Below, piece after piece: positions 26,601 to 34,806 of a stretch of 64,000 nt of DNA. A program made the position numbers and the translations under genes. Origin of the DNA: a virus. A model generated the notes under the pieces. It was not told where the DNA came from. It worked only from the letters and a program-made list of their open reading frames with translations, and searched no databases. Every line of letters starts with the position of its first letter. The first letter of the stretch is position 1. The stretch is from IMG/VR virus record IMGVR_UViG_3300020183_000015, positions 1 to 64,000 of that record; one strand, 5' to 3'.

Positions 26601-29600
26601 GGGAACGAACGGTACAAATGGAACGTCAGGAACTAATGGTACATCAGGTACTAACGGAACAAACGGCTCAAGCGGAACTGATGGAACATCTGGTACAAAC
26701 GGAACTTCGGGAACAAACGGTACATCAGGAACTAATGGAACCAACGGTACATCGGGTACAAACGGAACTAATGGGACTTCAGGGACTAATGGAACTAACG
26801 GTACTAGCGGAACGAACGGGACTTCAGGAACTAATGGTACAAATGGATCAAGTGGAACAAACGGAACTAGTGGTACGAATGGTACATCAGGAACTAATGG
26901 AACTAATGGAACAAGTGGCACTAACGGAACTTCAGGTACTAACGGAACCAATGGTACAAGTGGAACTAATGGTACAGATGGTACTAGCGGAACGTCGGGT
27001 ACAAACGGAACTAATGGTACTAGCGGTACTAATGGAACGTCGGGTACAAACGGAACATCAGGATCTAGCGGTACTAATGGAAGTTCAGGTACAAACGGAA
27101 CGTCGGGTACTAATGGAACAAACGGTACTAGCGGGACAAATGGCACAAGTGGAACAAATGGAACATCGGGTGTAAATGGTACAAGTGGGACTAATGGCAC
27201 ATCAGGTAGTAGTGGTACAAACGGAACATCAGGTTCAAGCGGAACCAATGGGACATCAGGTACAAATGGAACTTCAGGATCTAGCGGAACAAATGGAACA
27301 AGCGGAACGGATGGAACAAGTGGTACATCAGGGACTAACGGAACAAGCGGAACGAATGGAACAAGTGGTTCTTCAGGAACCAATGGGACATCTGGATCTT
27401 CGGGCACAAACGGAACTAGTGGTACAAATGGAACCAACGGGACTTCAGGAACTAACGGAACTAATGGTACCTCAGGAACAAATGGTACAAACGGAACATC
27501 GGGAACAAATGGCACCAATGGAACAAATGGTTCAAGCGGCACGAATGGAACTAACGGTACAAATGGTACGTCCGGAACTAATGGAACCAACGGAACATCG
27601 GGTACCAACGGTACGTCAGGTACAAATGGAACTAATGGAACAAGTGGCACTAACGGAACTTCAGGTACTAACGGAACCAACGGGACTTCAGGGACTAATG
27701 GAACAAATGGTACTTCAGGTACTAATGGATCATCAGGAACTAATGGCACAAACGGAACTTCAGGGACAAATGGGACTAACGGGACAAATGGATCAAGTGG
27801 AACGAATGGTACTAGTGGAACAAATGGAACATCAGGAACAAATGGAACTTCTGGTACAAATGGTACAAGCGGCACAAATGGAACCAACGGGACTAGTGGA
27901 ACAAATGGTACATCAGGAACTAATGGTACAAATGGTTCAAGCGGAACTAATGGAACTAGCGGTAATAATGGAACTTCAGGAACAAACGGTACTAACGGAA
28001 CAAGTGGTACAAATGGAACAAATGGTACGAATGGTACTTCGGGGACTAATGGAACCTCAGGTACAAACGGAACAAACGGTACTAGCGGGACAAATGGCAC
28101 AAGTGGAACTAATGGGACAAATGGTTCAAGTGGTACCAACGGGACTTCAGGGACTAATGGAACAAGTGGTTCGTCAGGAACTAACGGTACTAATGGAACT
28201 TCTGGATCTTCAGGTACAAATGGAACTAGCGGAACTAATGGGACATCGGGTTCATCAGGAACAAATGGTACTAGCGGTTCTTCAGGAACTAACGGTACTA
28301 GCGGATCATCAGGATCAAGTGGTACTAATGGTACTAGCGGATCATCAGGAACTAACGGAACATCAGGATCAAGCGGTACTAATGGAACCTCTGGTACAAA
28401 CGGTACAAGTGGTACTAATGGAACCAATGGTACTTCGGGGACTAATGGAACAAATGGTACTTCGGGGACTAATGGTACTAGCGGAACAAATGGTACAAAT
28501 GGTACTAGTGGAACGAACGGAACAAACGGCACTTCAGGCACAAACGGGACATCAGGCACCAATGGAACTTCTGGAACTAACGGGACTAATGGAACCAACG
28601 GTACTAGCGGAACAAATGGAACTTCAGGTACAAATGGCACGTCAGGGACTAATGGGACAAACGGAACTTCAGGGACTAATGGAACATCGGGAACAAATGG
28701 TACGAACGGTACTAGCGGGACTAATGGAACATCAGGTACAAATGGTACTTCAGGGACTAATGGGACAAACGGAACTTCAGGGACTAATGGTACCAGCGGA
28801 ACTAATGGAACCAGCGGAATAAATGGTACTTCAGGAACAAATGGTACAAATGGTACTAGCGGAACCAATGGAACAAACGGAACGAATGGGACTTCAGGAA
28901 CCAACGGAACTTCAGGTACGAATGGAACAAACGGAACGAATGGTACTTCAGGAACAAATGGTACAAATGGTACAAGTGGAACTAATGGAACTTCGGGTAC
29001 AAATGGTACTAGCGGAACAAATGGTACATCAGGAACAAATGGAACTAATGGAACCTCAGGAACGAACGGTACGAATGGTACTTCAGGAACAAATGGTACC
29101 AGCGGAACAAATGGTACATCAGGAACAAATGGAACATCAGGTACTAATGGAACAAATGGTACTAGCGGTACAAATGGAACATCAGGTACAAACGGAACAA
29201 ATGGAACATCAGGTACAAACGGAGCATCAGGTACCAACGGTACTAGTGGAACGTCGGGAACAAATGGAACTAACGGAACTAGTGGTACAAACGGAACTAG
29301 TGGTACAAACGGAACAAATGGTACCAGCGGAACAAATGGTACATCAGGTACTAATGGAACAAATGGTACTAGCGGTACAAATGGTACTTCGGGAACCAAT
29401 GGAACCAATGGGACTTCAGGTACAAATGGAACCAACGGCACAAGCGGCACCAATGGGACTTCAGGAACAAATGGTACATCAGGTACTAATGGAACAAATG
29501 GTACTAGCGGTACAAATGGAACATCGGGCACAAACGGAACCTCAGGAACAAATGGAACCAACGGTACAAGCGGTACCAATGGTACAAGTGGAACCAACGG

Positions 29601-31788
29601 AACTTCAGGTACAAACGGGACAAATGGTACTAGCGGAACTAACGGTACTTCAGGTGTTAACGGAACAAGTGGTACAAATGGAACTAGCGGAACGTCAGGA
29701 ACAAATGGTACTTCAGGTGTTAACGGAACAAGTGGTACTAATGGTACATCAGGAACGAATGGAACCAGCGGAATGAATGGTACTTCAGGAACAAATGGTA
29801 CAAATGGAACTAGCGGAACAAATGGTACATCAGGAACGAATGGAACTAGCGGAACTAACGGTACTTCAGGTGTTAACGGAACAAGTGGTACAAATGGAAC
29901 CAACGGTACAAATGGATCTTCAGGAACAAGTGGTGGAGGTGGAGGTGGTTGTTTAACCGAAAATACTTTAATTGCATCAAATTCAGGTAGTTTCAATATT
30001 CGTATACAAGATGATCGTAGTACGGAATTTCTTTTTATGGGAAATTCGGAATGTGGTTGGAATGGTTGTTATTGGGACAACGGATCTTCATTTGGTTTAG
30101 CACCAAGACCTATTAGAGGTTCGGAAAGTTGGTTTGGTGTACCTTCACCAGTTGACGTAAGATCAGGAGATAGTATTAGATTATGTGGAAACATATATTG
30201 GGAAACCCCTTCTGAAACAAGTTATACACCTTCGTTTGTCGTTTCTTTATATTATTACCAATGTAATGATTTAGGAGACTTTATACCACTTACCTCAGTT
30301 ATATCACCAACATATTATACTTGGACTTCGGATTGGTTATGTTTTGATGTTTCACATACTTTTACGGAATATAAAAATGCTTGTGATGTATTTTTTGTTG
30401 TAGGGTTTAATATGATACAAGATAGTCCTGATGCAGCAAACCCAAGATTCACATATACATTAAATTATGAAAAAGATTGTTCAATTCCTGATGGTGAATT
30501 TTATGTTTTAAGAAACTGTTGTGAACCTACTGTAACAGAAATTATAGTAGGAAACGGTCTTACACTTGGTACTTTTTGGAGTGACGCTCAAGGTAACTGT
30601 TGGGAAATAGAAAGTACTAGTTTCACGGCACCAAATAGTTTTAGAACATTAGTTAATAATTACGCAAGTTGTGCGGATTGTATTTCTTCTAATGAATGTC
30701 CTGATAATGCAGTTATAAGTAGTTGTTGTGTTGAGGGAGTAGAATTTGTGACAGGATCTTTAGGTTTAACAATAGGTGACACTTTTGTTGATGATGACGG
30801 TTTATGTTGGGAAGTACTTACAGGGACAACCGCACCTGTAACTGCACCAACAATTACAATTGGAACAACTGGATATACCGATTGTGATGATTGTGAGGTT
30901 ACAAACCCTTGTCCTGAATTTTGGCTAATTGAGTCTTGTTGTAAAAATCTACCATCTGAAGTCATATCAATTCCTGCAGGAACTGTTTCGAATAGTCAAA
31001 CATGGATAGACTCAGATGGATACTGTTGGGCAATTGGTAGCAAAACAAATTCATTACCAACAAATTACGACATAACTTTAGTAACACAATATTCGTCTGT
31101 TCGTGATTGTACGGAATGTAATGATGATAACCCTTGTCCTGAAGTTATTTACACAACAATAAGACAATGTTGTGACCCGCTTCAAGTTGAAACTTTTTCA
31201 GCATATACAACTATTTCAGTAGGTTCAATAATCCAAGATATTAATGGTATTTGTTGGGAAGTAGTCGGGTGGGCATTTACTGGAACAATAACAATTGAAC
31301 CACCTTTAGTTTTCAAAAGTTATTCTACTTGTGAAAATTGCTTAATAACGGTAAACGGATGTCCTGATTATTATTTATTCTCAGCATGTTGTGAAACAGG
31401 ATTTACAGAAATTGCATACGGTGTGTTTATTACAGGTGCAACATACCAAGCATTTCCAAGTAGTAACTGTTATACTTGTGTATCTCTAACTACTGGTACA
31501 CCTACAATGAATTTTTGGTTTAGCCTGCATTTTGAATCTTGTGAGGATTGTATCGAAACATATCCATGTTCTTATGTTGAGATTTCAGATTGTTGTGGAT
31601 TATTACCCAATAAAATAGTCTATAATGATGGAAATTCTATTTTAAATGGTACTTTCTACGACAGTACAAGTGATAATTGTTGGTCTTTTGTTAGTTACAC
31701 TACAGGGCCTGCAACTTTAACTTTAGGTACGATTACTCCATATCTTGATTGTGATGTATGTATTTCTTTTAACGCATGTACAGCATAG
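23617..31788 (+). CDS. Giant collagen-like fibre protein with Cys-rich tip repeats
   Basis: 2723 residues. Residues 1-179 are a globular attachment domain. Residues 180-2105 are 642 near-perfect Gly-X-Y triplets, almost all GTS or GTN with some GSS, GIN and GID, and no proline in the array. A GGGGGG hinge leads to a beta domain (about residues 2110-2295) and six Cys-rich repeats of about 70 residues (2300-2723), each with CC, CW, CxxC and CP elements. The triplet pattern and length suggest a trimeric collagen-like rod; at the usual rise per residue this would be several hundred nanometres long. Thr makes up about a third of the rod, giving hundreds of possible O-glycosylation sites. It is coupled to the upstream fibre gene and followed by a terminator. 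Confidence 0.85.
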   Translation: MSGLYQNPITPISVLGPSSVPRIKPFGTNFSVVGVGGYMEVYNLSDLYFTVPLSTTGSIENSGNTIPIQFSKGTGSSFSPDVLTLNSDNISSGRRRLGMLVYVYETDTFYQYHINNYQTLWSNATGSTGLGGPTVVISNFGTTIKSNSPSGIQFINQWLSNKIEGISGETASTAVWRLFGVSGATGTSGTSGTNGSSGTSGTNGTSGTSGTNGTSGTNGTNGTSGIDGFSGTSGTNGTSGTNGTSGIDGFSGTSGTNGTSGTNGTSGTNGTNGSSGTNGASGTNGTSGINGTNGTSGTNGTSGTNGTSGIDGFSGTSGTNGTSGINGTSGTNGTNGTSGTNGTSGTNGTSGTNGTNGSSGINGTNGSSGTSGTNGTSGTNGTSGTNGTSGTSGTNGTSGTNGTNGTSGTNGTSGTNGTSGTNGTSGTSGTNGTSGTNGTSGTNGTSGTNGTSGTNGTSGTNGTNGTSGTNGTNGTNGTSGTNGTSGTNGTSGTSGSSGTNGTSGTNGTNGTSGINGTNGTSGTNGTNGTSGTNGTNGTSGTNGTSGTNGTNGTSGTNGTNGTSGTNGTSGTNGTSGSSGTNGTSGTNGTSGSSGTNGTSGSSGTNGTSGTNGTSGTSGSSGTNGTSGTNGTSGTNGTSGTNGTNGTSGTNGTSGTNGTNGTSGTNGTSGTNGTNGTSGSSGTNGTSGTNGTSGANGTSGTNGTNGTSGTNGTSGTNGTSGTNGTNGTSGTNGTNGTSGTNGTSGTNGTSGTNGTNGTSGTNGTSGTNGTNGTSGTNGTSGTNGTSGTNGTNGTSGTNGTNGTSGTNGTSGTNGTSGTNGTSGTNGTSGSSGTNGTSGSSGTNGTSGTNGTSGSSGSSGTNGTSGSSGISGSSGTNGTNGTSGSSGTNGTSGTNGTSGSSGTNGTSGTNGTSGSSGTNGTSGTNGTSGTNGTSGSSGSSGINGTSGTNGTSGSSGTNGTSGTNGTSGSSGTNGTSGTNGTSGSSGTNGTSGTNGTSGTNGTNGTSGTNGTSGTNGTNGSSGTDGTSGTNGTSGTNGTSGTNGTNGTSGTNGTNGTSGTNGTNGTSGTNGTSGTNGTNGSSGTNGTSGTNGTSGTNGTNGTSGTNGTSGTNGTNGTSGTNGTDGTSGTSGTNGTNGTSGTNGTSGTNGTSGSSGTNGSSGTNGTSGTNGTNGTSGTNGTSGTNGTSGVNGTSGTNGTSGSSGTNGTSGSSGTNGTSGTNGTSGSSGTNGTSGTDGTSGTSGTNGTSGTNGTSGSSGTNGTSGSSGTNGTSGTNGTNGTSGTNGTNGTSGTNGTNGTSGTNGTNGTNGSSGTNGTNGTNGTSGTNGTNGTSGTNGTSGTNGTNGTSGTNGTSGTNGTNGTSGTNGTNGTSGTNGSSGTNGTNGTSGTNGTNGTNGSSGTNGTSGTNGTSGTNGTSGTNGTSGTNGTNGTSGTNGTSGTNGTNGSSGTNGTSGNNGTSGTNGTNGTSGTNGTNGTNGTSGTNGTSGTNGTNGTSGTNGTSGTNGTNGSSGTNGTSGTNGTSGSSGTNGTNGTSGSSGTNGTSGTNGTSGSSGTNGTSGSSGTNGTSGSSGSSGTNGTSGSSGTNGTSGSSGTNGTSGTNGTSGTNGTNGTSGTNGTNGTSGTNGTSGTNGTNGTSGTNGTNGTSGTNGTSGTNGTSGTNGTNGTNGTSGTNGTSGTNGTSGTNGTNGTSGTNGTSGTNGTNGTSGTNGTSGTNGTSGTNGTNGTSGTNGTSGTNGTSGINGTSGTNGTNGTSGTNGTNGTNGTSGTNGTSGTNGTNGTNGTSGTNGTNGTSGTNGTSGTNGTSGTNGTSGTNGTNGTSGTNGTNGTSGTNGTSGTNGTSGTNGTSGTNGTNGTSGTNGTSGTNGTNGTSGTNGASGTNGTSGTSGTNGTNGTSGTNGTSGTNGTNGTSGTNGTSGTNGTNGTSGTNGTSGTNGTNGTSGTNGTNGTSGTNGTSGTNGTSGTNGTNGTSGTNGTSGTNGTSGTNGTNGTSGTNGTSGTNGTSGTNGTNGTSGTNGTSGVNGTSGTNGTSGTSGTNGTSGVNGTSGTNGTSGTNGTSGMNGTSGTNGTNGTSGTNGTSGTNGTSGTNGTSGVNGTSGTNGTNGTNGSSGTSGGGGGGCLTENTLIASNSGSFNIRIQDDRSTEFLFMGNSECGWNGCYWDNGSSFGLAPRPIRGSESWFGVPSPVDVRSGDSIRLCGNIYWETPSETSYTPSFVVSLYYYQCNDLGDFIPLTSVISPTYYTWTSDWLCFDVSHTFTEYKNACDVFFVVGFNMIQDSPDAANPRFTYTLNYEKDCSIPDGEFYVLRNCCEPTVTEIIVGNGLTLGTFWSDAQGNCWEIESTSFTAPNSFRTLVNNYASCADCISSNECPDNAVISSCCVEGVEFVTGSLGLTIGDTFVDDDGLCWEVLTGTTAPVTAPTITIGTTGYTDCDDCEVTNPCPEFWLIESCCKNLPSEVISIPAGTVSNSQTWIDSDGYCWAIGSKTNSLPTNYDITLVTQYSSVRDCTECNDDNPCPEVIYTTIRQCCDPLQVETFSAYTTISVGSIIQDINGICWEVVGWAFTGTITIEPPLVFKSYSTCENCLITVNGCPDYYLFSACCETGFTEIAYGVFITGATYQAFPSSNCYTCVSLTTGTPTMNFWFSLHFESCEDCIETYPCSYVEISDCCGLLPNKIVYNDGNSILNGTFYDSTSDNCWSFVSYTTGPATLTLGTITPYLDCDVCISFNACTA
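25162..25305 (+). repeat. Tandem 72-bp duplication inside the triplet array
   Basis: 25162-25233 and 25234-25305 are identical apart from one synonymous Ser codon difference (TCG versus TCA). This is direct evidence of recent in-frame expansion of the array. Confidence 0.85.
25756..25853 (+). repeat. 98-bp perfect direct repeat, copy 1
   Basis: Identical base for base to 29374-29471, 3.6 kb away in the same gene, despite general codon scrambling around it. This suggests a recent long-range duplication or gene conversion. Confidence 0.85.
29374..29471 (+). repeat. 98-bp perfect direct repeat, copy 2
   Basis: Second copy of the sequence at 25756-25853, in the same frame of the collagen-like gene. 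Confidence 0.85.
30514..31788 (+). repeat. Six Cys-rich protein repeats at the fibre tip
   Basis: Six units of about 70 residues. Each has CC near the start, a CW (CYTC in unit 5) near the centre, a CxxC motif and usually a CP at the end, for example SCCVE, LCWEV, CDDC, PCPE. A related single unit, ending YVDCGTC, closes the protease at 47935-49899. The Cys density suggests disulphides or metal binding in an exposed tip. Confidence 0.85.
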
Positions 31789-31792
31789 AAAT

Positions 31793-31823
31793 AAAAAACC
31801 TCACCTTTTAAGTTGGGTTTTTT
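31793..31823. terminator. Bidirectional terminator between convergent genes
   Basis: A run of As, CC, an imperfect loop region, then GGG and a run of Ts forms a hairpin usable on both strands. It sits between the rightward fibre gene ending at 31788 and the leftward three-domain transferase gene ending at 31827. Confidence 0.6.
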
Positions 31824-31826
31824 ATT

Positions 31827-34751
31827 TTATTTTCTATTATCAATATAAATTATGACTTCACAATACCACTCAATAAAATGTTCATTCCATAAATCCCATT
31901 TTATATCTACACCATCTACTGAGTAAACTTCATAGTTATCAAATAGTGGTAAGATGTTATCTCTGAACCATCTGAATTTACATTTGTGAAAATTCTCATC
32001 ATCTCTTAAATGAAACTCAGTAACTATTTTTGGTACAGTTTTTAAAAACTCAATGTTTGATGGTTGAAAAACATCATACTCACCTCCCTCACAATCACAT
32101 TTCAAAAAATCGATTTTTTCAATGTTATTGTCATCTAAGAATTCTTTAAAACTAAATGTTGGTACACTTTCAGAAATGTTGTCCCAACTGATTTCTATTT
32201 TCTTTTTATCTGTAATTGCCCCTTGAATTATTTTTACATTTTCTCGACCAACATTTTTTTTCAATACCTCAACTTGATATGATAAAGGTTCCACAACAAA
32301 ACATTGTTTAGGATTTTTTGGTAATATTGAATATGTAAACGGCCCTAAAGAAGCCCCCAAATCTACAACAACATCCCCCTCCTCAACCTGAAAAATTCTT
32401 TCATAGATATTACCCTCAAATATTTCTTTGGTTACGGCATTTACATACCATTCACTTTTCTTTCCCCAATCAAATGAATGGTCGTTAAAATTTTTGTTCA
32501 TTAATTTTTTATTTATTATTTTGTTTATTTCAAAAATAACCATTTCGGATGTTATTTGTTTTGTACATTCAAACATCCTTTCAGTTTCTTTATGTAATGG
32601 ACACCAATTCCAGTCACCCGCGTCTAATCTTTCTTTATTGAAACATCCATGACAGACGTTTTCATTTATTACCCGATAAGTGTCCAAAGTAGTTTCTGTC
32701 CATTTTTCACTAAAACCTGAAATCAAAACAATTGGTAGTTCGCAAGCCCATGCTAACCATGACAACCCTGACCCAAGACCAACAAAAAATTCACAAGTTG
32801 ACAGATCGTCAATAACTTCTTGTAAATCACCTCCTTTGAATATTTTTACACCTTTTGGGTAATTGTTATTCATGTAACTATCTCCTTCTCTTGAGTAAAT
32901 CATACATTCATATCCTTGTAATGTGAGATAATCAACAACTTCTTGCCAACCATTTGGGTTGTTCCAATATTTTGCCTGTGCCGTTGAGTGAAATCCAATA
33001 CCAACCTTTTTTTGTTTTTTTACTTTTGGTAAATTTAATTTGGGTCTAATTTCTGTATAATCTAATCCTAAGATGTCACTAGCTGTTTTTTGAAGTGGGT
33101 GACTTTTAACATCGAATTTGTGATTATTTAAATTAATTTCCCCGTCGTCTTTATAAAACCACCCTAATTTGTATTGTGCATAAACGTTATAAACAAGTTC
33201 ACCAGGTTCTACAAATTCAATATCGGGGTATTGATCTTCAAACAAGAAGTTCATAAATGTAGAAACTATTAGTTCACAGTCGTGTTTTTTTCTAAACTCC
33301 TCACAATATGGAAACCAAGCCATTGTATCACCCAATGATTTAGAACCAAATGAAATATAAACCCTACGACCTTTTAAATCTAAAGTGTTTTCATAAATCA
33401 ATTCATTGTTCTCTCTAATTTCAGTTTTCCATTTTGTGTAATATTCTCTATTAAGTTTTACCCAATGATTTATTTTTGATTTATTGTAATATATTAAATC
33501 TTCTCCATCAAAATATTTAATTTCAAAATCATTGTCACTTTCACCTAAGACTTCTAAAAATGGATTAACAACAAAATGTTGATTAATCACATAATCATTT
33601 TTTATTTTAAAATTTGAAACAAACGGTGACTCCATAACTTTATTATAGAAACTCAACAATTGAGTACCAAAATCTTTTTCTATTTTCAACTTGTAACTAT
33701 TAGTTTCTGAAATTAAATTTAATAAGTCGTTTTTAATTTGTTCGGGATTATTACTAGATATTGGATAAATGTAATTTGAAAACATATTCACATACTGAGG
33801 AAGATCTCTTGCTAATATCTTCAAACCATAATTTATTGATTCTCTAATAACTAAAGGATTACATTCCCAAGTAGAATTAAACATTAAAGCGTCAGACGCA
33901 ATCATAAATTTCTCAACGTCATTTCTTTCGCCCCAAACAGTTACATTACTTGGTAAACTATCCATTATAGGTTTCCAATAATCTTCAAAATTTGGCGCTT
34001 GATTTCCAATGAAATGAAAATGAATATCAGGATGAGAATTTTCTAAAAGTCTTGCAACCTCAACTCCTTCTTTTTGATTTTTACCTGATGTCCATAACCC
34101 AACATTTATTATGTGTGTTTTCATAGAGTCCAATCCCAATTCATTTCTTACCTCAATTTTTTTCAAAAGTGGAACTTTATGATCGTCATAAAATATTTCT
34201 AATTCATTCAGAATTGGTTTAACCTTATCTTCATATGGATAAATTATTAAATCTTTAGGTGATACCGTATTTTTAAATGAAACTTCGCCGTGGTAAGGTG
34301 TTACAAAACAATAATAATCAGGATTTAATCTTTTGTTGTTGTTACCATCAAACCAAATGTTATGACATGTCTCAACAATTTTATATGATCTTGAGTTATC
34401 ATAAAGTTCATTTAACAACTCAAAAGGTATTTTATTAAAACTCTCAAACGCCTCAGGTAATTCTTCTGAATGAACAATATCAATATTATTTTCTTTTATA
34501 ATTTTTATAAGATTATATTTTTTTTCGGTTTCTGTTGTACCACCCAACGAATAAAAATGATCTTTACCCAATAACTCTATGATTTTATTTCTTTGGACAA
34601 TGTATGTGTCACTAAATTGTGAATATTCGATCAAAAAAATCTCAATCTCATCTTTGTATTTTTGTAGTAATTCAATTCTTTTTAAAACAAATTGTGGCAT
34701 TCCACCAGTTGATAGGTGGGGTGTTAAGTATAACAATCTAATCTTTTTCAT
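31827..34751 (-). CDS. Three-domain enzyme: GT4 + TibC-like O-heptosyltransferase + FkbM methyltransferase
   Basis: 974 residues. Residues 1-390 are a GT4 domain (LLYLTPHLSTGGMPQFVLKR; THIINVGLWTSGKNQKEGVE; NSTWECNPLVIRESINYGLK with the donor-binding Glu). Residues about 395-745 match the GT9-related TibC/Aah family of autotransporter protein O-heptosyltransferases: VYISFGSKSLGDTMAWFPYC, GIGFHSTAQAKYWNNPNGWQ, FVGLGSGLSWLAWACELP, and the four-Cys iron motif at C700, C703, C717 and C729 with the DWNWCPLH core. Residues about 785-974 are an FkbM methyltransferase (VVVDLGASLGPFTYS; DFLKCDCEGGEYDVFQ). TibC/Aah enzymes add heptose to Ser/Thr of repeat adhesins, so this enzyme beside a 642-triplet Thr/Ser rod suggests it acts on phage fibres. 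No membrane segment is seen. Confidence 0.8.
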   Translation of the reverse strand: MKKIRLLYLTPHLSTGGMPQFVLKRIELLQKYKDEIEIFLIEYSQFSDTYIVQRNKIIELLGKDHFYSLGGTTETEKKYNLIKIIKENNIDIVHSEELPEAFESFNKIPFELLNELYDNSRSYKIVETCHNIWFDGNNNKRLNPDYYCFVTPYHGEVSFKNTVSPKDLIIYPYEDKVKPILNELEIFYDDHKVPLLKKIEVRNELGLDSMKTHIINVGLWTSGKNQKEGVEVARLLENSHPDIHFHFIGNQAPNFEDYWKPIMDSLPSNVTVWGERNDVEKFMIASDALMFNSTWECNPLVIRESINYGLKILARDLPQYVNMFSNYIYPISSNNPEQIKNDLLNLISETNSYKLKIEKDFGTQLLSFYNKVMESPFVSNFKIKNDYVINQHFVVNPFLEVLGESDNDFEIKYFDGEDLIYYNKSKINHWVKLNREYYTKWKTEIRENNELIYENTLDLKGRRVYISFGSKSLGDTMAWFPYCEEFRKKHDCELIVSTFMNFLFEDQYPDIEFVEPGELVYNVYAQYKLGWFYKDDGEINLNNHKFDVKSHPLQKTASDILGLDYTEIRPKLNLPKVKKQKKVGIGFHSTAQAKYWNNPNGWQEVVDYLTLQGYECMIYSREGDSYMNNNYPKGVKIFKGGDLQEVIDDLSTCEFFVGLGSGLSWLAWACELPIVLISGFSEKWTETTLDTYRVINENVCHGCFNKERLDAGDWNWCPLHKETERMFECTKQITSEMVIFEINKIINKKLMNKNFNDHSFDWGKKSEWYVNAVTKEIFEGNIYERIFQVEEGDVVVDLGASLGPFTYSILPKNPKQCFVVEPLSYQVEVLKKNVGRENVKIIQGAITDKKKIEISWDNISESVPTFSFKEFLDDNNIEKIDFLKCDCEGGEYDVFQPSNIEFLKTVPKIVTEFHLRDDENFHKCKFRWFRDNILPLFDNYEVYSVDGVDIKWDLWNEHFIEWYCEVIIYIDNRK

Positions 34752-34784
34752 GGATAAAAAATAAGTTTATAGTTGGTAAACTAA

Positions 34785-34794
34785 AGTATTTATA
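34785..34794 (+). promoter_or_regulatory. Candidate late promoter element (AGTATTTATA)
   Basis: Plus-strand AGTATTTATA, 12 bases before the ATG at 34807 of the LamG fibre gene. An A-rich leader (AGAATAAAGAAAA) follows. Confidence 0.5.
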
Positions 34795-34806
34795 GAATAA
34801 AGAAAA

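Larger units (their letters stand above)
24154..29931 (+). repeat. Collagen-like GTS/GTN triplet repeat array
   Basis: 5778 bases encoding 642 consecutive triplets in a single frame. Codons for Gly, Thr, Ser and Asn are freely mixed (all four Gly and all four Thr codons are used), so the protein repeat is near perfect while the DNA is diversified. Some longer DNA duplications remain inside it. Confidence 0.95.

Noticed and set aside
24701-29776. Long rightward frames rich in Gln, Met, Val and Glu inside the collagen-like gene
   Set aside because: These are another reading frame of the same repeat with no domain structure and unnatural composition.
24154-29931. CRISPR array or diversity-generating template repeats
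   Set aside because: The repeats are coding triplets in one frame without regular spacers, and no cas or reverse transcriptase gene is present.
24084-29996. Very long open frame on the minus strand (about 1970 codons, VPLVPFVPEVP pattern)
   Set aside because: It is the antisense shadow of the GTS/GTN triplet array; the codons used there cannot give stops in this frame. The sense frame has head and tip domains, a coupled start and a real stop.
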